Shown here piece by piece: positions 1 to 6,738 of a DNA stretch of 64,000 nt. Source of the stretch: Clostridia bacterium (GTDB lineage Bacteria; Bacillota; Clostridia; Oscillospirales; Acutalibacteraceae); contig JAFYOI010000055.1 in assembly GCA_017560255.1 (NCBI GenBank), positions 1-64,000 of the forward strand, given 5' to 3'. The notes under the pieces were generated by a model. The model saw only the letters and a list, made by a program, of their open reading frames with translations, had not been told where the DNA came from and searched no databases. Positions within the stretch are counted from its first letter, which is position 1, and every line of letters starts with the position of its first letter. Position numbers and translations under genes: made by a program.

Positions 1-1023
1 GCTCCGACATCGAAGACAGAGTATGCGCTTGATATTCGTGTAAAGAGCACGAACAAATATGCAAAGGATTACTACTACTTCACAATTGATCCGTCAACAG
101 TTGCGCCCGAACCGGATACAAACACGATTTTCAAATCTGCAACTTATACAATCAGTGACGGCAAGGTTACAGTAACGGTTGTAACACCCGCAGGGGATTA
201 CAACAGAGTAAAGATTTCTTTGCCGAGTGCGATTGCAAGTTATGTAAAATATGTTGACAAGTATACAGTAAATGCAGATGGTGACTACGTATGGACTCTC
301 ACTTTTGATGCTCCGACATCAAAGACGGAGTATGCGCTTGATATTCGTGTAAATAGCACAAGTAAGTACGTAAAGGATTACTATTACTTTACAATAGACC
401 CGTCAACTGCTCCTTCTGTGCCTGAAACAAATTCAATCTTCAAGTCCGCAACTTACAAGATTGATGATGGCAAGGCTATAGTTACAATCACAACTTCATC
501 CGGTGACTACAACAGAATTAAACTTGTTGCCGCAAATGCGCTTGGCACCAGCCTTGCAGTTGTCAGTAAGTACACTGTAAATGCAGACGGTGACTATGTA
601 TGGACTCTTACTTTTGATGCACCTGCGACAAAGACGGAGTATGCTCTTGATATGCGTATCGCAAGCACGGGCAAGTATGTAAAGGATTACTATTACTTTA
701 CAATAGATCCGTCAACAGCGACACCCGAGCCTGAACCGTCAACGGTGTTTGTAAGTGCAACAAGCACTGTATCGGGTGGTAAACTTACCCTTACAATTGT
801 TACCAAGCCGGCTGAAATCAACAGAGTGAAAGTAATGCTCACAAGCGACCAGAGTTCCTACGTAAAACTTATCGACAAGTACACAGTTGATGCAAACGGT
901 AACTACGTTTGGACAGCAACAACTACCGCTCCCACGGAAACAACGTCATATACCTTTGACGTTCGTTCTTCAGTGACAAGCAAGTATATGAAGGACTTCT
1001 TTGAATACACAGCGGTAATCTAA
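1..1023 (+). CDS. 3' end of a secreted protein with tandem 103-residue repeat domains
   Basis: The reading frame is open from the first base, so the N-terminus lies outside the window. What remains is the tail of one repeat followed by three full ones, beginning at I/V codons 127, 436 and 745. Each unit has the pattern I/V-F-x-S-A-T, then NRVKV/NRIKL, YTVNADGDYVW, a T-rich strand ending in Y-A-L-D-x-R, and KYVKDYYYFTID. A short proline-rich linker joins the units. The look is of a beta-sandwich stalk domain, but I do not recognise a named family. The same domain occurs four times at the C-terminus of the large CHAP-like protein at 24977-27739. No anchor motif follows the last repeat. A role as a surface or secreted adhesin or enzyme stalk is inference. 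Confidence 0.75.
   Translation, partial: APTSKTEYALDIRVKSTNKYAKDYYYFTIDPSTVAPEPDTNTIFKSATYTISDGKVTVTVVTPAGDYNRVKISLPSAIASYVKYVDKYTVNADGDYVWTLTFDAPTSKTEYALDIRVNSTSKYVKDYYYFTIDPSTAPSVPETNSIFKSATYKIDDGKAIVTITTSSGDYNRIKLVAANALGTSLAVVSKYTVNADGDYVWTLTFDAPATKTEYALDMRIASTGKYVKDYYYFTIDPSTATPEPEPSTVFVSATSTVSGGKLTLTIVTKPAEINRVKVMLTSDQSSYVKLIDKYTVDANGNYVWTATTTAPTETTSYTFDVRSSVTSKYMKDFFEYTAVI
127..1020 (+). repeat. Three in-frame tandem repeats, 309-nt period
   Basis: Repeat units begin at 127, 436 and 745, exactly 309 bases apart, and each encodes one copy of the stalk domain. The first two are very similar at DNA level in the YTVNADGDYVW and KYVKDYYYFTID regions. The third has diverged and ends at the stop codon. 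Confidence 0.8.
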
Positions 1024-1036
1024 ATTTCCCAAATCT

Positions 1037-1064
1037 AAGGGGCAGGATTTTTCCTGCCCCTTGT
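1037..1064 (+). terminator. Intrinsic terminator-like hairpin after the repeat-domain gene
   Basis: An 11-bp perfect stem (1037-1047 with 1052-1062) encloses a TTTT loop and is followed by only a short T stretch. It sits 13 bases after the stop codon. The Rhs fragment starts directly at its 3' side. Confidence 0.6.
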
Positions 1065-1608
1065 TAACGACTCAACGGGTAACTACGTAACTTCCGTAAT
1101 AGACCAGCGAGGCAACGAAACAACCTATGATGTCAACACAACAATTACTTTGGGTGCAGCAGGATATGGAATTTATCAAGCAGCACAGACTATATCTCTA
1201 TTTTCATCATCAAGTTTTTCTAGTACTACCACACAAACGCAGACTGTAGCTGGAGATATATCTACTTCTCTCCCCATGAATGATAGAATCCCTAGAGTAT
1301 ATTATGGCGCATCAGTATATAAGACGTTTCATTTTGTTACAGGTCCGATGAGTGAGAGTGAGGCTATTGCATGGAGTTACCAAAGCACATCATCATCGTC
1401 ATATTCTTCTTACGGGTTGTATACACCCTTGGCAAAGGGTGTTTTGCATATGACTATTAAACTGGGTTATGGTTGGCCTGAAGGTCCAGAGGTGCATTTC
1501 CCCATAACGAACAGGGATCCAGCAGGACATTATATGCATTACCATCCATATACACGAAGATTTAATGGTAATGACTTTCATTTATGGTATGGTGTACCAA
1601 TATATTAA
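1063..1608 (+). CDS. Rhs/YD-repeat C-terminal toxin fragment (cassette A), 5'-truncated
   Basis: The open frame begins right after a terminator and first encodes a YD-repeat remnant (NYVTSVIDQRGNETTYDVNT, from 1081). It then switches to a Ser/Thr-rich linker and an unrelated tip. No ATG or ribosome site precedes the frame; the first possible start is a TTG at 1150. The last third is rich in His and aromatic residues (HYMHYHP, then FHLWYGVPIY). This resembles tips found at the ends of Rhs/WapA proteins, and a metal-dependent nuclease is possible but unproven. The gene directly downstream fits a cognate immunity gene. The most likely status is a silent, displaced toxin tip that could be reactivated by recombination with a full Rhs gene elsewhere. 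The size of the tip argues against chance coding. Confidence 0.6.
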   Translation, partial: VNDSTGNYVTSVIDQRGNETTYDVNTTITLGAAGYGIYQAAQTISLFSSSSFSSTTTQTQTVAGDISTSLPMNDRIPRVYYGASVYKTFHFVTGPMSESEAIAWSYQSTSSSSYSSYGLYTPLAKGVLHMTIKLGYGWPEGPEVHFPITNRDPAGHYMHYHPYTRRFNGNDFHLWYGVPIY

Positions 1609-1623
1609 TAGGAGATTAGTTAT

Positions 1624-2223
1624 ATGCGTTTGGTTAAGGAGTATGTATTTTTGGATTCCAATATTTATGTTGGTAAAAATGAAAAATATGATATCTTAGG
1701 AGAACAATACAAAGATTTAATCAAGAAATGTTGTGAGTATAGTGCTTTTTTCTCCTTAGATATAACTTATGGCAAACCTTCATTCTTCGATACTCTGTGT
1801 GAGTTTGAAATGATTGATATGTCTTTCGTTCATCGTATACGTGATATATCTGACACCAATTTAAAAGGGGCTGTTGGTGTTGGTTTTGAGGATATGTCTC
1901 AAATGATAGAAGCAGCTCAAAATGGTTGGTTGAAGTTTTATAATGTATCTGAAAAAAGCTGTGAACTGTTAACAAATGTTACGAACAGTATTTTTAGTTG
2001 GAAATTTGGAAGAGATGGAGTAAATGCAGAACGTTTATCGTTTTATAGAGCGGATGGTAGTATTATCTTTTGCTCTAACTCCAAAATATGTTTTTTGGAT
2101 TTGCGTGAAAATGAAGATTTTGACGATATTATTTCAAAATCTCCATGGCTTTCAGCTAATGGTTGGAGTCTTACTTATCTCGACAAAGGATTGCATTCAG
2201 ATAGTCCAATGAAAATTGTGTAA
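1624..2223 (+). CDS. Candidate immunity protein for Rhs tip A
   Basis: This is a 199-residue soluble, acidic protein without signal peptide or membrane segment. It starts at an ATG with GGAG about ten bases upstream, and only 15 bases separate it from the toxin tip stop codon. I do not recognise its family. Position and orientation are those of an immunity gene in a polymorphic-toxin module, where the protein would bind the toxin tip in the cytoplasm; that role is inferred from context only. It ends 12 bases before a GGGGACGG repeat, as the other two immunity candidates do. Unlike the toxin fragment it has its own ribosome site and looks intact, so it may still be translated and protect against toxins of kin cells. 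Confidence 0.5.
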   Translation: MRLVKEYVFLDSNIYVGKNEKYDILGEQYKDLIKKCCEYSAFFSLDITYGKPSFFDTLCEFEMIDMSFVHRIRDISDTNLKGAVGVGFEDMSQMIEAAQNGWLKFYNVSEKSCELLTNVTNSIFSWKFGRDGVNAERLSFYRADGSIIFCSNSKICFLDLRENEDFDDIISKSPWLSANGWSLTYLDKGLHSDSPMKIV

Positions 2224-2235
2224 AGGAAAGACAAA

Positions 2236-2355
2236 ATAACACAAGGGGACGGTTCTATGTCTGGGTAAAGACAGGGGACGGTTCTGCGTCTTGATAACCA
2301 GTCACTAAATTAAAGGTAAAGGGCGGTACACCACCGCCCTTTATTGATGCAATTT
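2236..2355 (+). repeat. GGGGACGG-type repeat, double copy with terminator-like hairpin
   Basis: Two GGGGACGGTTCT cores (near 2244 and 2274) are followed by a block that matches 5383-5467 at 83 of 85 positions (2271-2355). The block contains a perfect 10-bp stem (2318-2327 with 2333-2342). The form resembles the REP-like elements mobilised by Y1 transposases in Clostridia, but no transposase gene is in the window. Confidence 0.75.
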
Positions 2356-2359
2356 CACA

Positions 2360-2414
2360 GGCTCCCTCTGACGAGGGAGCTGGATTTTGCGAAGCAAAAG
2401 ACTGAGGGAGAGAT
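2360..2414 (+). repeat. GGCTCC...GAGGGAG repeat, copy 1
   Basis: This is a short palindrome-rich element beginning GGCTCCCTCTGACGAGGGAG and ending ACTGAGGGAGAGAT. The second copy is at 4526-4580. The truncated Rhs frame of cassette B opens just after it. Similar elements are widespread between genes in gut Ruminococcaceae (general knowledge, not searched). Confidence 0.7.
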
Positions 2415-2450
2415 ATGGTAAATCATTGATTTTCGCCGTTCTCTCCTTTT

Positions 2451-4190
2451 TTCGACACCTATGACGAATACGGCAGAGTAACAAGCGTTGCAGTAAACGG
2501 AATTACAAAATTCAACACCGTTTACAACAATAAGGGACAGGTTGCGTACATTTACGATATTGCAAATAACAGAAAATTGGTGTATAATTATGACATCAGC
2601 GGACGTGTGCTGAGTCTGACTTACACAGGCTATGCAAAAATTGCCACAACCTACGACGAATTCGACCGCCCCAACGGCGTAACTTACACCTTTGCGGGTG
2701 AGGAAAAGTCGGTTTCCTTTACCTATGGCGAAGGCGGACGAAAGGGCACAACTGTTCTTCTTTCGGGCGCAACAGTGTCTGTTCAGTACGATGACTTCAG
2801 CCGTGAAGAAAAGGTAGCCGTAGGCAATGTCTATGAAAAAGAAATTACCTACTTAGGCGCAGGTGGCAACAGGACGACAACCCTGCCCGCAAGCGTAAAA
2901 TACTCCAAAAACAGCCAAACTATTTTCAATGAAATCTATACTTACGATGATATAGGCAATATTAAGACCGTTACAAACAACGGCGTTACAACAACGTATT
3001 TCTACGATACGTTGAATCAACTTACAAGAGCAAGTGGCTCTGACGGCACAGTAACAAAATATTTCTACAACGACGGTGGAAATATCAACTACAAAGTCAA
3101 TGCTGACGGTTCAAAAACTCACTACGTCTACGACAGTGAGTGGAAAGATTTGCTCGTTGGATTTGGTGGTCAGAGTATTACTTATGACACCATCGGCAAC
3201 CCGATAAACTACCTTGGTAACACAATGTCGTGGACGGGTAGAACTCTTGACAGCATCACAAAGGCCGACGGAACACAGATTTCCTACACTTATGACCTTG
3301 ACGGCATAAGAACAAAGAAAACTGTAAACGGCGTTACAACCGAATATTTTGTCAACGGAACAACTATCCTTGCGCAGAAAACAGGTAACGATATTATCTG
3401 GTTTATTTACGATAGCGACGGACAGATTTTAGGTTTCACCTATAACGATGTTCCGTATTACTATGTCAAAAATTTGCAGGGTGATGTAATCAAAGTTGTT
3501 GATACCAACGGTACAGTAGTTGCTTCTTATACCTACGACCCATGGGGTAAAGTCACATCTTCCACAGGCACAATGGCAGAAATCAATCCGATTCGTTACC
3601 GTGGTTATTATTACGATGTTGAAACAGGATTGTACTACCTCAACACCCGTTACTATGACCCCGATACTTGTAGGTTTATTAATGCGGATACTACGGCCGT
3701 TTTAACTGCAAGCCCAATGAGTATGACATATAAAAATCTGTATGCTTATTGTGATAATAATCCCGTTGTTCGTGTTGATATCGGCGGACAGCTTTGGGAG
3801 TGGATAAAAGAATTATACGGGCGCAATATGGCGATCCAGCAACAGCAGCAAGCCGTAGATACTCAAATCAGGCAACAGTATATTGATGCGGTGTATGATG
3901 GGGTAACAGCTTTTTGGGATGCGTACGTACAATCAAATGAATTGGCGGCAGAAAGAAAATATCAGCAAGATATAGCTATTAAAAACGCTATTGAACAAGA
4001 GCTTAGCAAGTGGCAAGAAGATCCAGCATTAGCAGGGGATTTTACTTTTATGGCAATAGGAAATATGGGTGCTTATGCGTCTTATGTTTCGTTTGTAATT
4101 AATCCTTGTCTTGGGGCGGGTGTTGGTTTATTGGTTGGTTTGTCAGGTGCCGTTTGGTCTACTCTAAGATATTTCGAGGTTGTTGATTAA
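2451..4190 (+). CDS. RHS repeat-associated core protein, 5'-truncated, with variable C-terminal tip (cassette B)
   Basis: The frame opens at about 2430 with YD repeats already in progress (YDEYGRVTS). It continues through many YD repeats to the conserved Rhs core end (RYRGYYYDVETGLYYLNTRY, then YDPDTCRFINADT). The first possible start codon is a TTG at 2577 with no ribosome site, so the 5' part of a much larger secreted Rhs/WapA-type gene is missing. After the junction (YAYCDNNPV) comes a tip of about 120 residues: a Gln-rich helical segment, then a Gly/Ala-rich hydrophobic stretch (CLGAGVGLLVGLSGA) that could insert into a membrane. The tip family is not recognised. A small two-helix membrane protein follows and is the likely immunity partner. 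A membrane-acting toxin is inferred from that pairing. Confidence 0.75.
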   Translation, partial: FDTYDEYGRVTSVAVNGITKFNTVYNNKGQVAYIYDIANNRKLVYNYDISGRVLSLTYTGYAKIATTYDEFDRPNGVTYTFAGEEKSVSFTYGEGGRKGTTVLLSGATVSVQYDDFSREEKVAVGNVYEKEITYLGAGGNRTTTLPASVKYSKNSQTIFNEIYTYDDIGNIKTVTNNGVTTTYFYDTLNQLTRASGSDGTVTKYFYNDGGNINYKVNADGSKTHYVYDSEWKDLLVGFGGQSITYDTIGNPINYLGNTMSWTGRTLDSITKADGTQISYTYDLDGIRTKKTVNGVTTEYFVNGTTILAQKTGNDIIWFIYDSDGQILGFTYNDVPYYYVKNLQGDVIKVVDTNGTVVASYTYDPWGKVTSSTGTMAEINPIRYRGYYYDVETGLYYLNTRYYDPDTCRFINADTTAVLTASPMSMTYKNLYAYCDNNPVVRVDIGGQLWEWIKELYGRNMAIQQQQQAVDTQIRQQYIDAVYDGVTAFWDAYVQSNELAAERKYQQDIAIKNAIEQELSKWQEDPALAGDFTFMAIGNMGAYASYVSFVINPCLGAGVGLLVGLSGAVWSTLRYFEVVD

Positions 4191-4208
4191 AAAAGGAGTT
4201 TATTAGTA

Positions 4209-4454
4209 ATGAACATACTTGTAATTATTCTATATATTTTGGGGATTGTTTTTGATGTATTATACATTAATACAGATATATTTGCATTTCATGTTGTTTA
4301 TTGGATTATGATTTTTTTGGCCTGTGTTGGAGTTGTAGTAAATGCTGTTTTGTCGTATCGTAAAAAGAAAAATGTTTCCTCAGTTGAACAATTCAACTCT
4401 GAAAACACACAAATAGTGGACGATGAAAAGACAGAAAACACAGGGGACAGTTAG
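4209..4454 (+). CDS. Small membrane protein, candidate immunity for Rhs tip B
   Basis: This 81-residue protein has two hydrophobic segments (about residues 3-22 and 26-48) and a basic then acidic cytoplasmic tail. GGAG lies about ten bases before the ATG, and the gene starts 18 bases after the Rhs stop. A membrane immunity protein suits a tip with a hydrophobic region. The last residues (ENTGDS) are encoded inside a GGGGAC repeat copy, which also supplies the stop codon, so the natural C-terminus may have been replaced when the repeat inserted. The family is unrecognised and the role is inferred from position. Confidence 0.5.
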   Translation: MNILVIILYILGIVFDVLYINTDIFAFHVVYWIMIFLACVGVVVNAVLSYRKKKNVSSVEQFNSENTQIVDDEKTENTGDS

Positions 4455-4506
4455 AAAACAAAACACACAAATAAGAAAAGACAGGGGACGGTTCTCTGTG
4501 TTGATT
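4437..4506 (+). repeat. GGGGACGG-type repeat, double core
   Basis: Two cores (ACACAGGGGACAG near 4438 and GACAGGGGACGGTTCT at 4480) have the same layout as the pair at 2236-2300. The first overlaps the 3' end of the immunity candidate. The segment with the strong hairpin is missing here. Confidence 0.65.
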
Positions 4507-4525
4507 GAAAAATCCTAAAAATCAA

Positions 4526-4580
4526 GGCTCCATCTGACGAGGGAGCTGGCAAAATCTCTGATTTTGACTGAGGGAGAGAT
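4526..4580 (+). repeat. GGCTCC...GAGGGAG repeat, copy 2
   Basis: It matches the element at 2360-2414 in both arms, with a different loop. The truncated toxin frame of cassette C begins directly after it, as cassette B does after copy 1. Confidence 0.7.
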
Positions 4581-4582
4581 AC

Positions 4583-4957
4583 ACAAAACTTAATGAGGAA
4601 ACATATGGTTATGCGAGTGCGTGTATATATTTTTATAACAGTGTGGACGATGGCAAGGAGTTAGATATAAAACTTAAAGACGAATGGCAATTTGAAGAAG
4701 GAAAAATCTATATGTATAAAGGGATGGTATTACGTTTCGATGCCCCAGACAATATTAATTTTGGTTATTTAGGAGCTGCACTTTTCTCAAAAAGGATACT
4801 GATACCTTTCCCCAAAAGGATACTTTGTTTGGGCGCAGGTATTAATCAAGTTTTAAAGCCCAATGTGCCTCATGGGGATATATTTTCTTTTTTTGATGAT
4901 CCTAGGGACAATTTTATGATCAAATATGGTTATGGACTTTATATGGGGTGGTATTGA
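4583..4957 (+). CDS. Toxin tip fragment resembling polymorphic toxin type 44 (cassette C)
   Basis: The frame is open from 4568, directly after a repeat, with no normal start; a GTG at 4643 is the first usable codon and lacks a good ribosome site. The protein carries NINFGYLGAALF, then LGAGINQV, and ends with FFDDPRDNFMIKYGYGLY. The order GN/NFxxG, GAG and D-D-P-x-D-x-x-x-I matches what I know of the polymorphic toxin type 44 (Ntox44) family, predicted ribonucleases. Any Rhs core is gone, leaving an orphan tip. Two near-identical stretches 24 bases apart (4782-4800 and 4806-4824) add eight residues between the conserved glycine motifs and may disable it. Its stop codon overlaps the start of the membrane protein downstream. 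Confidence 0.6.
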   Translation, partial: TKLNEETYGYASACIYFYNSVDDGKELDIKLKDEWQFEEGKIYMYKGMVLRFDAPDNINFGYLGAALFSKRILIPFPKRILCLGAGINQVLKPNVPHGDIFSFFDDPRDNFMIKYGYGLYMGWY

Positions 4958-5406
4958 TGAAGATTAGCAATATATTAACAGGTATTATAGGTGGGGTACT
5001 CTTAAGTGTACCAGTTATGTATGTTAGTTATATTCCATATCTGGAATTTCAAAAAAATGAAATTCATCTTATGCTTTCTATATTTGCTGGCGCTTTGATT
5101 GTTGCATTCGTGCTTATTTATAAGAATAGTTCATTTAAATTTGCAGCTTTAAGAATGCTTGCTATGATGTTTTTTTGTTATGTGTTTATTCGTTTGTTGG
5201 CATATACGGGTGTTTTAGAAGCGATAAACAATTTTTTGCTTATACATGAAAACGAGGCAAGTAGCAGGGTGTCAGGTTTGGGTATGGTCTTTTTGTTTAT
5301 AACTATTTTATGCGAAAGTGCTATTATAGGAATTGTACTGTTGTTTAAAGAAAAGTTTTGGAAAAAGTCAAAAAAGGGACACACAGGGGACGGTTCTGTG
5401 TCTTGA
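4957..5406 (+). CDS. Four-helix membrane protein, candidate immunity for cassette C
   Basis: The ATG at 4957 overlaps the previous stop by one base (TGATG), so translation is probably coupled. An upstream GTG at 4948 is possible. The protein has about four hydrophobic segments and a basic tail (KEKFWKKSKK). Its last residues (GHTGDGSVS) are read from the GGGGACGG repeat, which provides the stop. Immunity proteins for cytoplasmic nucleases are usually soluble, so a membrane partner for a type 44 tip is unexpected. The pairing may be secondary, or the protein may be unrelated to the toxin. The family is not recognised. Confidence 0.45.
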   Translation: MKISNILTGIIGGVLLSVPVMYVSYIPYLEFQKNEIHLMLSIFAGALIVAFVLIYKNSSFKFAALRMLAMMFFCYVFIRLLAYTGVLEAINNFLLIHENEASSRVSGLGMVFLFITILCESAIIGIVLLFKEKFWKKSKKGHTGDGSVS

Positions 5407-5467
5407 TAACCAGTCACTAAATTAAAGATAAAGGGCGGTACACCACCGCCCTTTATTGATGCAATTT
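5383..5467 (+). repeat. GGGGACGG-type repeat with terminator-like hairpin, second long copy
   Basis: It differs from 2271-2355 at only two of 85 positions. The perfect stem is at 5430-5439 with 5445-5454. The copy overlaps and ends the upstream membrane-protein gene. Confidence 0.8.
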
Positions 5468-5470
5468 TCA

Positions 5471-5520
5471 GCGCCCCTTGCCCAAAGGGGAGAGGGCCGC
5501 GCGTAGCGTGGCGAGGGGAT
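5471..5520 (+). repeat. Palindromic CCCC/GGGG intergenic element
   Basis: Two nested hairpins are visible: CCCCTTGCCCAAAGGGG and CCGCGCGTAGCGTGG. The element is GC-rich against AT-rich surroundings and abuts the preceding repeat. It looks like a third intergenic repeat family; only one copy is seen here. Confidence 0.5.
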
Positions 5521-5573
5521 GTCATAAAACAAAGTTACAGTTGTCTTGTATTAACGAAAAATCATAAAAAACA

Positions 5574-5605
5574 TTGCAGCGAAGATGTTTCCATCTTCGC
5601 TGCAA
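5574..5605 (-). terminator. Terminator of the SASP gene
   Basis: A 14-bp perfect stem (5574-5587 with 5592-5605) has a four-base loop. On the minus strand it is followed by a T-rich run. It begins six bases past the SASP stop codon. Confidence 0.8.
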
Positions 5606-5611
5606 GCATTA

Positions 5612-5803
5612 TTATTTCATGTTGTTCTCGTAAGACTCAATCATCTTTTTAACCATCTGGCCGCCGATAGAACCAGCCTGTCTGGAAGTGAGATCGCCGT
5701 TGTAACCCTGCTTGAGGTTTACGCCAACTTCGTTTGCTGCTTCCATCTTAAAACGGTTAAGTGCTTCTCTTGCCTGAGGCACCAAGTTCTGATTTCTTGA
5801 CAT
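5612..5803 (-). CDS. Small acid-soluble spore protein, alpha/beta type
   Basis: This 63-residue protein has both family signatures: KMEAANEVGVNL (N-terminal half, with the E-V germination-protease site region) and G-D-L-T-S-R-Q-A-G-S-I-G-G-Q-M-V-K-K-M (C-terminal half). Alpha/beta SASPs coat and protect DNA in the dormant spore and are degraded by the GPR protease at germination. Length is normal. The gene stands alone between a sigma-G-like promoter and a strong terminator. The ribosome site is AGGAG upstream of the ATG. This gene is direct evidence that the organism makes endospores. Confidence 0.95.
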   Translation of the reverse strand: MSRNQNLVPQAREALNRFKMEAANEVGVNLKQGYNGDLTSRQAGSIGGQMVKKMIESYENNMK

Positions 5804-5849
5804 ATATTTGCACTCCTAAATTTTAATTTTGTTTTGCGTTTGCAATAGT

Positions 5850-5878
5850 TAGTATGTTTCCTAAAATAAAATATATTT
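5850..5878 (-). promoter_or_regulatory. Sigma-G-like promoter of the SASP gene
   Basis: On the minus strand, AAATA (5874-5878) lies 17 bases before CATACTA (5850-5856). This matches the forespore sigma-G/F pattern (GNATA and CATNNTA), where SASP genes are expected to be transcribed. Confidence 0.6.
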
Positions 5879-5935
5879 AAGAAAAAAATTGGAAAATGAT
5901 TTTTAAAATTTGGCGTTTGATTTTAGACGTTGCCC

Positions 5936-5964
5936 TTGACATATAAACTGCTATTTTGTATAAT
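5936..5964 (+). promoter_or_regulatory. Perfect-consensus vegetative promoter
   Basis: TTGACA (5936-5941) and TATAAT (5959-5964) are separated by exactly 17 bases. Both hexamers equal the sigma-A consensus. It drives the zinc-ribbon membrane protein. Confidence 0.85.
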
Positions 5965-6004
5965 TTAATTGATACTTTTTTTAACACTATAAGGGGGTAA
6001 TAAA

Positions 6005-6637
6005 ATGTTTTGTAGTAAGTGTGGTACAGAATTAGTTGAGGGCGCTGCTTTTTGTGCTTCGTGTGGACAGCCCGTTGGTCAACCGGTAGTAAATCAGACT
6101 ACGGTCGAGCAGCCTGTTGAACAACCCATTGCACCCGCTCCAAGTGCTAATATCAACAATGATATTTTTGCTTTGCCAAATATTGCAGGCTGGATTAAAA
6201 TCGGTATTTCTGTGCTGATGTTTATTTTTATGTTCTGCCCGTGGTTTAAATTCTCCTTCTGGGGTTTGTCGGAGACTTTCACAATTTTTACAAAAAATTT
6301 GTTTGATCTTTCTTTCTTTATAGGTCTTGCAAAGGTGTTTGCAATTATCAACATCTTTGTTTTCGTTATCTATGCCGCTCTCCGCTTTATTGATATTAAG
6401 AAAATTATTCCCGCACTTCCGCAGAATATTGATTTCAAGCAATATTCCGAATACGCTTTCGGTGGCGTATACGCTTTGCAGTGGGTGCTCACACTTATCG
6501 GCATCATCGCAACTGAATACGTTGGAATTACAGTTTGTCTTATACTTGCATTCGTTTTCACAGCGGCATTTGCTGTGACGGTATTCAAAGCGGATATAGT
6601 TGACGGAATTGTTTCAAACGTAACTGAAAAGAAATAA
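6005..6637 (+). CDS. Zinc-ribbon membrane protein
   Basis: The 210-residue protein starts with a zinc ribbon (MFCSKCGTELVEGAAFCASC, Cys3, Cys6, Cys17, Cys20). A Pro/Gln/Val-rich linker to about residue 45 follows, then four to five hydrophobic segments. This layout is common in Firmicutes and its function is generally unknown. A GGGGG ribosome site precedes the ATG and an optimal sigma-A promoter lies 40 bases upstream, so strong expression is expected. It has no operon partner; the pyr genes begin about 100 bases downstream beyond a hairpin. Confidence 0.8.
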   Translation: MFCSKCGTELVEGAAFCASCGQPVGQPVVNQTTVEQPVEQPIAPAPSANINNDIFALPNIAGWIKIGISVLMFIFMFCPWFKFSFWGLSETFTIFTKNLFDLSFFIGLAKVFAIINIFVFVIYAALRFIDIKKIIPALPQNIDFKQYSEYAFGGVYALQWVLTLIGIIATEYVGITVCLILAFVFTAAFAVTVFKADIVDGIVSNVTEKK

Positions 6638-6652
6638 CCGTTTCAGACACTC

Positions 6653-6691
6653 AATCCATCAAAGAGCGGTGCGCCGTTAATTTGGTGGATT
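6653..6691 (+). terminator. Long hairpin between the zinc-ribbon gene and pyrC
   Basis: An 11-bp stem with one G-T pair (6653-6663 with 6681-6691) encloses a smaller CGG/CCG hairpin. Only a loose T-rich stretch follows, so it may be a weak terminator. No PyrR-binding motif was found, so pyrimidine attenuation is not supported. Confidence 0.4.
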
Positions 6692-6738
6692 AAGTTTTAT
6701 CTATTTATTATTATTGAAAGGCAGCAGAGATTAAATTT

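Noticed and set aside
1-1023. Repeat-domain protein as the N-terminal part of the Rhs gene that follows
   Set aside because: A stop codon and a strong hairpin separate them, and the repeat domain is shared with the CHAP-like protein instead of with YD repeats.
2230-5520. CRISPR array in the repeat-rich region
   Set aside because: The repeats differ in length and spacing and belong to at least three families. There is no regular repeat-spacer alternation and no cas gene.
5178-5525. 115-codon minus-strand frame covering the repeats after cassette C
   Set aside because: Most of it is read from the intergenic repeats and the opposite strand of a membrane-protein gene, with no ribosome site.
6032-6442. 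136-codon minus-strand frame inside the zinc-ribbon gene
   Set aside because: The plus-strand gene has a zinc ribbon, membrane helices, a ribosome site and a consensus promoter; the antisense frame has none of these.
6638-6738. PyrR attenuator or other pyrimidine riboswitch before pyrC
   Set aside because: The leader has one hairpin, but no PyrR-binding loop motif and no antiterminator/terminator pair could be found.
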